A DNA stretch of 64,000 nucleotides from Knufia peltigerae (lineage: Eukaryota; Ascomycota; Eurotiomycetes; Chaetothyriales; Trichomeriaceae), in NCBI GenBank assembly GCA_030247855.1, contig JAPDRN010000042.1, forward strand, positions 124,001-188,000. Reading direction: 5' to 3'. The position numbers and the translations under genes are program-made. This document shows, in pieces, positions 54,968 through 64,000 of this stretch (within the stretch, counting starts at the first letter, position 1; each line of letters starts with the position of its first letter). Under the pieces are notes generated by a model. That model did not search any database. It had not been told where the DNA came from and saw nothing but the letters and a program-made list of their open reading frames with translations.

Positions 54968-56600
54968 TCACCAGGCCTGGACTTTTTCCCTGAAATCCGT
55001 TGCAATTTGCAGATGTTCGTCCGCCAAGGCTTTCTTCCCCTGCGCCCGGAGAATCTGGCTGATCTTCCATTCCGCCCTCGCAGCGTGCCTTTCACCTCCC
55101 TCCAAGGTCTCCGCCGTGCGACTGACCTTCTCCAGGGCCTCTGGCGCCAATGCCTCCTTTCCCTGGACGTCATGTAGCAGACAGGCAACGTCGTACGCGC
55201 TGTGGCAAGTTTTGAAGCTACCATCGCTGTGCGTCTTCTCGCGCCAGGAGAGGGCTTTGCTGGCGAGGCGGATCGACTCCTCGGCGCGGCCTTGTGCTTT
55301 GCGAATACGTGACAGTAAAACCATGTCGCCGACGAAGCGGGGGTTATCAGCGTCCAGAAAAGTTTCGTCGGTGCAATTACCTTGTAGGCTGGGGCATTTC
55401 ATGAGAACTTCTTTCGCCTCGTCGGCTCCACCCAGGCGTAGGAGGGTAACGGCGTAGTTGGAATAAGAGTTTCCGACTCGGTCAGAGTTGTTGGCAATTC
55501 GGATCTTGATGGCTTTCTTGTGGCACTCCTCGGCCTTTTCAAGTTCACAAAGCTCGGTGTAGGCGAGTGCGAGGTTGTTGAGCGCGAAAGCGATGAGTGG
55601 GTCAGTGCTCCACGCACCGCGGTGCCAACTTCGAACGAGCGCAGAGCATTCCCAGGCCGGTGCAAGTCCAGGTCCATCAAGCCGAGTAGTTCAACTGCAC
55701 TGGCGTATGCCAATGTCTTTCTGTCGGTGAAGTTGTCGAGAGCGGTCTGTGTGAACGAGCGGGTGGCTGTGTATTGCTCCTTTTCGTATAGTTACCAACT
55801 GCATCTAAGCAGAAGATCGGCCCACTTGTCGGGCTGCGACGCCAGCACTGCTGGGGTGTCGGACGCAATCGTAAAGAGACTTCTGACATCAGGAAGGTAG
55901 CCTTCGCATCTAGTCCACTCCGCCTTTTGGTGTCCAGTATCCTTGCTCCAAGTATCTGGGAAGCCAAGAGACACGAGCTTCACTAAGACAGCAAAGTATT
56001 TGGCCTTCTCGATGTCGCCAAGACGGCAGAGTGCTGCTTTCTGGACCCGATGATGAAGCGAAAGCGTCCCGTCCGTCCCCTCTTTGTTGATAAGCTTCGC
56101 CTCCAAGAGTACTTCTTTTGCGTTGCCAAAACTATGTATGTGATCAGCACCATCAGCCATCAAGATCGATGAATCAAACACTCACTCAAACTCATCAGCT
56201 AGAAAATCGAAGTCGAGGTCTGCGATCGGTTCGGCACCAGGTTTGAGGATATTCTCATGAATTCTACTTGGTTCGAGGAAGGCCAAGAGATCCAGTAGGT
56301 GAACGGCGTCACCAGACAGGTTGTTCAGATTCACCTTAAACATTGTTGCCGGTGTAATTTGGTAATCTCCGAAGCCTTGCTTCCTTGCATCGATCTTTGT
56401 TGAGTTACGAGTGTAATGTTCCGACAATCTTCGATTCGTAGAGCTCGGTGGGTAATACCGCAGCTATTTGGTCCATAGCCAACGGGATGTCCGCGCATTG
56501 GTGACAAATCTCGTTTGCTTCCTCTCGCCCTGTCACGCTAGAGTTGTCGAGTTGACAGGAGACCTCAGGAACGAACGAGAAGCAAGATCTTTATTCTGAA
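54968..56600 (-). pseudogene. NB-ARC/TPR (NLR-like) gene relic
   Basis: Reading downwards from about 56600, the end of an NB-ARC domain is recognisable (EANEICHQCADIPLAMDQIA), then a +1-type frameshift near 56427-56435. The winged-helix-like part follows (RLSEHYTRNSTK, LLDLLAFLEPSRI) and an intact intron (56154-56179 region) joined as DEFD|FGNAKEVLLEAKLI. Next come helical repeats, an in-frame TAA at 55792-55794 (where LRCSW is followed by LYEKEQY), a further frameshift near 55600, and a TPR tail (LALAYTELCELEKAEECHKK, GRAEESIRLASKALSWREK). The C-terminus ends at 54968. The 5' half with the P-loop is absent. Such STAND proteins act in fungal self/non-self recognition; this copy is dead. Intergenic flanks on both sides are gene-poor. 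Confidence 0.8.
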
Positions 56601-58477
56601 GACCTCTCGAGTATTACACAGTAGGCTTCAATCTTGTCACGAAAGAGAGAGAGAGAGAGGGGTTTGATGAAGAGGGCGACATTCAAGAAAGAAGACAAAC
56701 AGGTAGATAATGAAACAGTCAACCTTCATTTCAGTAACTCTAGATGACTAGTCAACCAGTTCATCCTGCGCCTCTCAAGCCCGTAAATTATATCCATATT
56801 TCTCGCTTAACTGACACGTTGAATCTGCCTCGTCATTAGCAGTCTCATATTACTTGACGCTCCGCAAGGAGAAGAAGACTACTCCTTGCCATGTGCTCTT
56901 AATGTTAAGACCTGACTTTACGCCTTTGTTGACGGTTCGGGAGGTGCCGAGCCGGTGGGAAATGGGGCTTTGGAGCTGTGGTGGAGCCTTGGCAGGACAA
57001 GCAATAGTCGAACACAGAAACGGTGCCGCTTTCAAGACGACCTGCTCGCGACTTATTCTCTTCTCACTTTTCTTCTCGCCCTCCCACTCACGCTCTCACG
57101 CACCCTCGCAGTGACAGACTGATTTCTACTGCAGTCTCCCCGGGTACACCCCGTCCTAAGACAGGTTCAATAATTAGTGACAATCAGGGTTCTAGGTCAC
57201 GTGATGTGTAGCCTCCTCCCTGCCCAGCTAGGAGCGTCACTGGGAGACTGCCTATAGTACCGCTAGGCAGAGGGTGGGGGTGTAGCAACTATAGGTAGCT
57301 GCATAGCCCCTTCATAACACAACCATCACACTTGTTCTCACTTCAGTGATCCTTAATCCAGCACCTTCGCACCTTGGAGTCTGATACGCTTAGCGAGTCC
57401 TTGGATGTCAGGGATGCTTTGAACATTGGCTTGATGCTTCTCAAGGAATCTGAGCTTGCTCGAATCGGTGTGCTAATATTGTCGAATCCGCTAGCAGGAC
57501 AACCAGTTCTGTGATTATACCTCTGTAATGCATGTCTCGAAGAGATTGATACCTCTTCGACAGCTCTGCGGATATGTCAGACTTGTACCATCTATATATG
57601 CTAGCCCTACTTTAGCCGGTACGAAGATGAGCGTCAACTGGAGGATTCATTGTGCGAAGGTGACGGATTTCTGACCGTCAGTGATATGGATATGGCGAAG
57701 AGAAAAATCAATCTTATCTGAGAAGCCTAGTTTATCAAGACGAGGTAATTCGACACCTAGCTCACCCCCTTTAGAATGAGAGTAATGCCGCTCTATAGTC
57801 ACCCCCGGCTCGCACGCGGCGAGTAGGCGATTACCCATATATCACTAGTCGTAGGGGCTAAACGGTTTAGCGCTTTGATACGCACGGTATAAACCCCGGT
57901 CTTGCTTACTCTAGTAGATATGGTGAGGCCATCTCTATCCCTTTAAGCCCAGCCGCATATATGCTAGAGGTAGTTAACGTTTCCATGTATCCTGTTCTTA
58001 TTGCCTGGATACCGGGAAGTCATAGGAGAGGTGCGACGGCCGCGGCACCGACATGACCATCGATGCCTCTTCCGTCGGTGTACACGCACAGTGTTGCTGA
58101 GTCCGTGGTATCGTGATAATGAAGTGAACTACATGACATAACTATGAAGGGGTCGCGTTTAAATAGACTGTAGCGCTTAGTGTGCCTAGCGGTGCTCAGT
58201 ACGCTCGTAGCGCCACATGACCCTGCTCAGCCTTACCAACGAGGCTGTGTGTTCCTTGGGATAGCTTCCTTATCCTCCGAGGCCATGCTGGTCACGGCCT
58301 GGTCGCAGTGGTTCGTAACAGTATTCTCGTTCTAACAGGCAAGAAATCTCCTTCCGATCCGCCTTGTCAGACTCAATCTGCGCACAGACACTATCACAGG
58401 GCTCGCGCAGGTTGGCATCAACAATACCGGCGGTGTCAGAGACATGCATGGCTGTCATGAAGGTCGCCACCGACCCT
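56601..58477. other. 1.9 kb gene-poor stretch with GA microsatellite
   Basis: Contains an imperfect GA repeat at about 56643-56660. Short open frames at 56850-57114, 57647-57838 and 58270-58470 show no recognisable domain. No terminal repeats or transposase were found. It probably includes eroded remains beyond the NLR relic. Confidence 0.45.
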
Positions 58478-60157
58478 TCAAAGAGCCTCTTTGGTCAGAT
58501 TAGAGGAAGTGTGCATCTGGCCGCTGGTCTCGATCTCAGTAGCCCCACCCTTCTCCATTATGTCCTTCTCAACCTGAGCATTGGTCATGGTAGCCACGTC
58601 AGCCTGGTCGCCGTCGAAGTATTTGGCAATTTCCTCGAGCGGAACGTATCTAGTTTCGACGATGAAGAAGTAGATTACGATCAACTCGACCAACAAAAAG
58701 CAGTCATAAAATATGTAGTACCTCCAATGGAGATTGTCAAGGGCGATGCTGTTGATGTACTGATTGAAAAAGACTGCGGAGAGGGTGACAAAGGCACCCA
58801 AGGTAAGGCCTTTAGCTCGTAGTCTGTAAGGAAGAATCTCGATCATGTAGTTGGTCATCACGCCGGACCTGGTTCATAGAGTCAGCATTCGAATGTGGCG
58901 GAGGTCGCTAAAAACCAACCGGTAATTGTAGAAGAAGTTGTAAATAAAGATCATGACCACGACACCCCTACCCATGCCGTCGTTGGGATGTTGAGCATAT
59001 CGAGCACTGAATATGGTCCAAATCACAAAACTGAAAAGCATGCCAATGGTGCTGGTCAGAAGAATACTTCTGCGGCCGAGTCGGTCGACGAAAAATGCGA
59101 CGCACAGCGTGACGGTAAGAGACAGAGAGGCAAGACCGGAATTGATGCCTAGTTGATCCTGGTCATCCTTGATGCCAATCATGTCCATGACGATGTGCAG
59201 GTAATAAGAAACAATACCGTTACCGGACCACTGGCCGAACAGGTTCAGGCAGGCCACAAGGAAAATCCGCTTTCGATTGCCTGGCGTCTTTAAAAAGTCG
59301 ATGTACCGTGATTTCTTGTCTTCTTGTTTTTCAAGAATCAACGCGGTTCGGATTTCGGTATACTCGAGGCGAACAAGTTCATCATCTTCGTTTCCGTTCG
59401 CATGATAGTATGCCAAAATCTGGAGTGCTTTCTCAGACTGATCCCTTTCAATATAAAATCGAGGACTTTCGGGAATCCACCAGATGAAAATCATCACAAC
59501 CACGGTGCAGCTACATTGCAGGAGGGATGGCAGTCGCCAAGCCCAGTCGCTCTCGATTTTGAGAGTCCCAAATGTAACCCAGGACCCGATGAACGAGCCG
59601 ATCCCGTACGAGCAGCCCATGAATGTGACCATGACGGAACGGTCTTGCGGGTGGGATAACTCGGCGATCAGTAATGGCGCCGCACTTGCGGCGAAGATAA
59701 GGCCAAACCCCAGGAGGAAGCGAGCTGCGAGAAACATGCCGAAGTTGCGAGCGCCAGTCTGGATGCCCACACCAAGGAATATGATCAGAGAGCTAACAAC
59801 AATGCCAGCTTTTCGGCCAAATCGATCGACCAAGGGAGGGACAAGCGGAAGGCCAATGATGGAGCCCAGGCTCATCGCTGAGTTGTAGAGACCAAGGATA
59901 CTGCCATGAGGTTGGTTGAAATATTTTTGCCAATAGGACAGAGCCTGAAGACCATTCATCATCGAACCGTCGAAACCATTGGCAACGCCGGCAAGAACGA
60001 GCACGTAGCAGAAGAAGTAAAGCTTGCGGAGGCGCGCTGTTTCCCACCATTCTGTGCGGTCAAAGGTACGGTCTGCAAGGAAGAATTTCCCTTTGGGGGG
60101 CCTCTGGAGAGTTGGGGCCAGACCGGAGGAAGTGGGTATCTTTGGAAGAAATTTCAT
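58478..60157 (-). CDS. MFS sugar transporter (lactose-permease-like)
   Basis: Two exons: 58920-60157 and 58478-58868, giving 542 aa. The start at 60157 precedes a 45-residue cytosolic N-terminus. Twelve helices carry sugar-porter motifs: VDRFGRKAGIV (motif D-R-x-G-R-K/R), ARFLLGFG, PESPRFYIERDQSEKALQIL with a YHANGNEDDELVRLEY block, LFGQWSGNGIVSYYL, VDRLGRRSILL and, in exon 2, IEILPYRLRAKGLTLG and VETRYVPLEEI. This is the group of fungal lactose/cellobiose/disaccharide permeases. The exon junction gives FFYNYRSGVMTN; the family usually has one more residue here, so the acceptor may be off by a codon. It precedes a GH43 glycosidase gene on the same strand and has a GGCTAA motif upstream, consistent with co-regulation. 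Confidence 0.92.
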
Positions 60158-61133
60158 CTTGGCTCAAGGGTCGTAAATTCGGGTAAGGAAGGGTTGTGAG
60201 AGTTGGGGAGACGATGTTCTGATCATTGCAAAGCGAGGGCAATGAAGCTGCTCATATAGCTCACCTGCGAAAGGGGGGAGATCTGTGCCGGGGCCCCTCG
60301 TGGGGAACTCCACGAGCTCGCTTCGGGGTAAAAGCTAACTTGTGCAATTAGCCGCGAGTCTCCTCGATAGCTCGGGTCCATAATCGACAAAAATCCGGTG
60401 TTCTAGTAACCGCGAAGTATCGGTGTTAGACTGGACTGTCTGGCGTCACTGCGGCTAGGGTATTAATCCGTAAGGAGCCTTTCGGACTGACACATACGGT
60501 ACAAAATCATGGCTGACACTGCACCGATGCCGAGAGCACACTATCGGAACTGCGTTCTGGTACTTCGGAACGCTTGCTTTGACTAATTGAATTTGGCTCA
60601 ATGTTATTCACCGCCCACACGGAAATGATGAGCCAGATGTAGTCGGTCGGCATAGACAGGCCACATGGCAGACATGAAAAGAAGTAGTGGTCAGCGGGTG
60701 CTAGCTATGTGCCCGTCCCAGTGAACGCAAACTTCATCACACCCACCAAGTCCGTTAGCTATGATTTATCCAGGATGGCCGAGTTATTGGTAATTAGCAG
60801 GCATTCCAGTGTATTAGGGGCGGGACACACAATCCTATCCGGGAGATATCGTTGCACGGACAGCAGGTGCAGTGTCGCCGCTACTCTCCCGGGCAGACTC
60901 GAAGCCGAATAGCAGCTGGAGTGTAGTGGAGGGGATGGAGTAGCCCGAAATGAGCAGCTCTAGAATGGCTGGTCTCAAATCTACTATAGGACTGACCTAG
61001 TAGTTGGACAACGAAGGCGGCTAACATGATGGCTAAACTACGAGACACTCGAGAACAAAGTTACTAAATTTTGTATCTTGAACTAGTCTTGAGACCGGCA
61101 AGCATCGAGCTAGACTAGGAGGACTACCTTGGC
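60158..61133. other. intergenic: sugar transporter promoter
   Basis: Includes a minus-strand GGCTAA (XlnR-type) motif at 60348-60353, 191 bp upstream of the transporter ATG. A plus-strand 67-codon frame at 60709-60912 has no recognisable motif. Nothing else is seen. Confidence 0.45.
60348..60353 (-). promoter_or_regulatory. GGCTAA (XlnR-type) motif
   Basis: On the coding strand of the sugar transporter it reads GGCTAA, the core of the XlnR/Xyr1 xylan-regulator site, 191 bp upstream of the ATG. Six-base motifs occur often by chance. Confidence 0.35.
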
Positions 61134-62738
61134 CTAGTCCACTTCCAGGCCTGTGAAATGTACCTCGGGATTGCCATCAACCACGTCATTTGCCACGGCG
61201 AAGACGCCTATCACAGGACCAACAAAGTCGAGATTGCTCATTTTGGCCGAGTCTATCGAGCCGAGAACGATGTATTCCTTGCTTCCTGGAAGGCGGTACT
61301 CACAGTGGTAGACAAGCTCCGTATACCGAAGCCGAAGCCCTAAATCACCGTGAAGATCAACCGCCTTTCTGTTGAGTAGGTGCACTTGAGCTAGTCGGCT
61401 GAAAGCTTCAAAGCAGATCTCGCCGCTGGTTGAGTCATAGAAGATCCGGATAAAACGATGCTCCTCCTTATACATCGCCAGGCCAGTTCGCAAGCCGATT
61501 TTCTGGACTCGGTCGATATCTGGGAGTCTCATGGAAGTGGAGGCTGTGCCTTCAAGAGACTTCTGCCTCACGCCAATGAAGGTGGGTGAGCCTTCTGGGT
61601 CGAGGAGGTCAATATTGCTCGGAAGGATAGTAAGTTGACCGTCTGGGCCAATGGTATACATCTTGTCATCCCTGCCTCTGATGTGGAGAAAGCCTGAAAC
61701 TGCGGAAAATGTGACTGCACCATTCGATCCAGGCTGAGGGAGCTCCCGATGTCGGTCATGGGCATTGGCTGTGATAGCCACAGGAGATATCTTCGGCCAA
61801 CCAGAATCTAACCATTCGACAGAGGTGATGAAGGATTCGCGACCAAGAACAAAGGAATTACCGGTCTGGCGTACGCCAAGGACAACCACCCACCAGGCAC
61901 CATTGATATCTTCCACCAGTTCGCCGTGGCCTACATTTTGAATGTAGCTAGTGGTATTGAAGGCTGTAAGGATTGGATTTGCAGGACAACCCTCGTACGG
62001 CCCCCAAAGATTTTCGGAACGTGCAATTGATATCACGTGTTGCTCGAAACAACCACCTTCGGCGACCAACAGGTAGTAGTAGCCGTCCTTCTTGTACACA
62101 TGAGGAGATTCAAGCCACGGTCGGCCAGTTCCTTTCCACAGTGACTTCGGCTCAGATAGCCTCTTTCCGGTCTGGATGTCAATCTCGAACTGATGGACCG
62201 AAGCATCCTTTGCGGAGGCTATTTGGACATACACATGATCATCTTCAAAGAAGAGACTCGGGTCTCCTCCACCGTATTCCCAGTGGATTGGGTCGCTCCA
62301 AATGTTGGCGTAAATATCGTTTGTGGAAATGATGAGATGGTCAGCAACTTCACTGTTAGGTCCACTACGGTCATCCAGGATGTTGGACACAATGATATAG
62401 AAAGTGCCTGCGTGCCATCGTATGGTTGGGGCGTATAGACCTCGGTTCCCGACCATTTGTCGCTTATCATCCCACTGACTGATCTTTGACGGCGTGTTGG
62501 ACAGTTTCAACTGAGAATGTCTATTAAATGCGTCACCTGTAATGTGTTAGCTGGCTTCCTTGTTATCTGCAGGATGGAACATGCCTATGTGCTGCCATGA
62601 CACGAGATCCTTCGAGGCATAAACTGGGATGCCGGGAAAGAAGTGGAATGTCGAGTTGACTAGGAAGTATGTGTCGGCGACGCGAATAATGGAGGGATCT
62701 GGCGCGAAGCCTGGTATGATCGGGTTGGCTGGCACCAT
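61134..62738 (-). CDS. glycoside hydrolase family 43 enzyme
   Basis: Two exons: 62585-62738 and 61134-62536, giving 518 aa. The intron uses a GC-AG pair: donor ATAG|GCATGT and acceptor TTACAG|GT; the join restores WQHIG|DAFNRHSQL, the family segment SW-HIGxAxNRxSQL, so it is strongly supported. The N-terminal five-bladed propeller starts PIIPGFAPDPSI (catalytic Asp, residue 14), with YAPTIRWHAGTFY, WEYGGGDPSLFFEDD, GRPWLESPHVYKKDGYYYLL and GHGELVED (acid Glu near residue 256). A C-terminal beta-sandwich (about 330-518) is of the GH43 C2 type. Members are beta-xylosidases, arabinofuranosidases or related. There is no signal peptide, so this may be an intracellular oligosaccharide-cleaving enzyme. 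A lactose-permease-like transporter follows on the same strand. Confidence 0.9.
62537..62584 (-). other. GC-AG intron in the GH43 gene
   Basis: This 48-bp intron begins GCATGT and ends ACATTACAG, with a GCTAAC branch-like site 13 bp before the end. No GT donor nearby restores phase 1 and the conserved protein sequence. Confidence 0.8.
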
Positions 62739-64000
62739 GCTGGGCTGGAATGAGTTGAGAGTACAGCGTCTCCTCCCCTCTCGCGAAAAACCTGAACAAG
62801 TCTGCCACGGACGCTGGCGAGCCGGATCTGACGTTCAAGATCAATATGGGTTTCCCCGAGCAGCGTTGGCTTAACTAAATCACCTTGGTCCCGGCCGACG
62901 TAGTGTGAAAGAAGTCCCAGGGTAACTCTTCATATGCTCCAGGGCAGATTAGCCTATATCGAGCACAAGTTTGACAGTCAGTTTTCGGAGCCAGGCAGCA
63001 GTCGCTTTGGCTAAAATGTCATTAGGCTAATACGCAAGCTGTTAAGATTGTGTCCAACTCAACTTCTGTAAGTCTGCGAAGATGCCGGCTCAGGGTTCTA
63101 GAAGCTCGGCTGAGTATTTGACATGCAGGCCCTGGCAATAGACTGTTCGCTTAGGCCAACGGCCCATTGGTACAGCACAGTGTCTTTGTGGATGCTTTAA
63201 GGGTCTCTAGCACACGCCAAAGATTGCGGGTCCATCGGTTAACAAAGAAAACCTTCGAGTGAATACTGCCCTAGTCCTTCGACGGCGCAACGTTCATTAA
63301 TACCGAACCTCACTAGCGTCGTAGTAGCGAAAGTGTTATGAATCGGACCGACGCCTTGGGGCGTCCGCGCACTCACATAGATTTCCTAGCTGGGGCACAG
63401 TGGTGTCTATAGCAATCGTAGCATTGAGAACCATAGGGTCCAACTATAGACTTAGGTTGACCATGAAGGTCCTATCTACTATGGGGAGGGAGCGTGAATA
63501 TAGATTCCTGTCGTCCAATGAGCGTAGATGCTCTGTATGATCAGTGGGGCTCTGTCTTGATTCGCTTAGCCATACCGATCGTGGCTAAAGAAGAAAAAAT
63601 ACTAAGACGGCGGTCGATTCTCGCTAGGTATTATTCAAAGGATACTTAGGATATCCCTCTAGGTGATCGCTTCACGCGCTTTCCGGATGATACAGAGTAA
63701 CTTCAATCTTAAGACTAAGTCTTCCGGCGCAATGACTCGAGACGGGATGCTTGTTTACCCCGCTTCTCCGTTCACAGAACATTCTCATACCACTCGGATG
63801 TGCATTCATTGGTCAAGTTAGACGGAGGCCCGGATTTCGAATAGCCGTTCTACTGGACGATCGCCGGTGGCAGCAAGTGAACCGCAAGAAATGTCTTGCC
63901 ACTGGAAAATTCCCTAAAAACAATATCATTAAAATAGCCTAAACCAGCACATGTGTCGAACTTCTCGAGATCCGCAAGAGTCATGATCCACGTCCCATGA
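62739..64000. promoter_or_regulatory. GH43 promoter and gene-poor flank
   Basis: The first 300 bp carry three GGCTAA-type motifs: minus strand at 62949-62954, plus strand GGCTAAA at 63009-63015 and GGCTAA at 63025-63030. Beyond about 63.1 kb only short, motif-free frames are seen, for example 63751-63942. No gene is supported to the end of the window. Confidence 0.45.

Noticed and set aside
57647..58470. Short minus-strand frames beyond the NLR relic
   Set aside because: No domain, no terminal repeats and no continuation; treated as non-coding.

Overview
This window is nuclear DNA from a filamentous ascomycete (Pezizomycotina). Its genes carry 0-6 short introns, mostly about 45-100 bp, with GTANGT-type donors, CTAAC-like branch points and YAG acceptors. 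The families present are typical of such fungi: Zn2Cys6 regulators, PTH11/SAT4-type membrane proteins, expanded MFS and SDR families, a PRISE-type reductase and a SUN-domain SLP1 protein. A Eurotiomycete, perhaps a Chaetothyriales-like black fungus, fits the gene mix, but the sequence does not prove the genus. I rebuilt 25 protein-coding genes and two pseudogenes exon by exon. For every spliced gene the exon phases close exactly. I saw no tRNA, rRNA, CRISPR array or intact transposon.

Layout. (1) 0.2-8.1 kb, all minus strand: Zn2Cys6 regulator, cytochrome P450, small cupin and fumarylacetoacetase, a probable aromatic-catabolism cluster. (2) 9.7-19.5 kb, mostly housekeeping: THO complex subunit 5 and a tRNA m3C methyltransferase share a head-to-head promoter, followed by an Izh3/PAQR-type membrane protein, a Zn2Cys6 regulator and a large F-box plus cysteine-rich protein. 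(3) 19.5-21.8 kb: AT-rich gene-poor gap. (4) 21.8-35.2 kb: PRISE-like reductase, seven-helix PTH11-type protein, MFS exporter, SDR, a broken aldehyde dehydrogenase and a two-finger C2H2 regulator. This looks like a catabolic or secondary-metabolic neighbourhood that has lost one enzyme. (5) 36-42.7 kb: SLP1/SUN protein, amidase and monocarboxylate-type MFS.

(6) 43.6-62.7 kb is accessory DNA: an unrecognised protein, a divergent SDR/Zn2Cys6 regulator pair, an NCS1 nucleobase permease, an MFS transporter, a TauD-type dioxygenase, a decayed NB-ARC/TPR (NLR-like) gene, a lactose-permease-like sugar transporter and a GH43 glycosidase. The last two are neighbours on the same strand and both have GGCTAA (XlnR-type) motifs upstream, so they may form a small hemicellulose-use module.

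The two pseudogenes are supported by homology that continues across in-frame stops and frameshifts. The strongest leads for follow-up are the P450/cupin/FAH cluster, the 22-35 kb neighbourhood, the NLR relic, the F-box/cysteine-rich protein and a GC-AG intron in the GH43 gene. I did not find a system I could call wholly undescribed.
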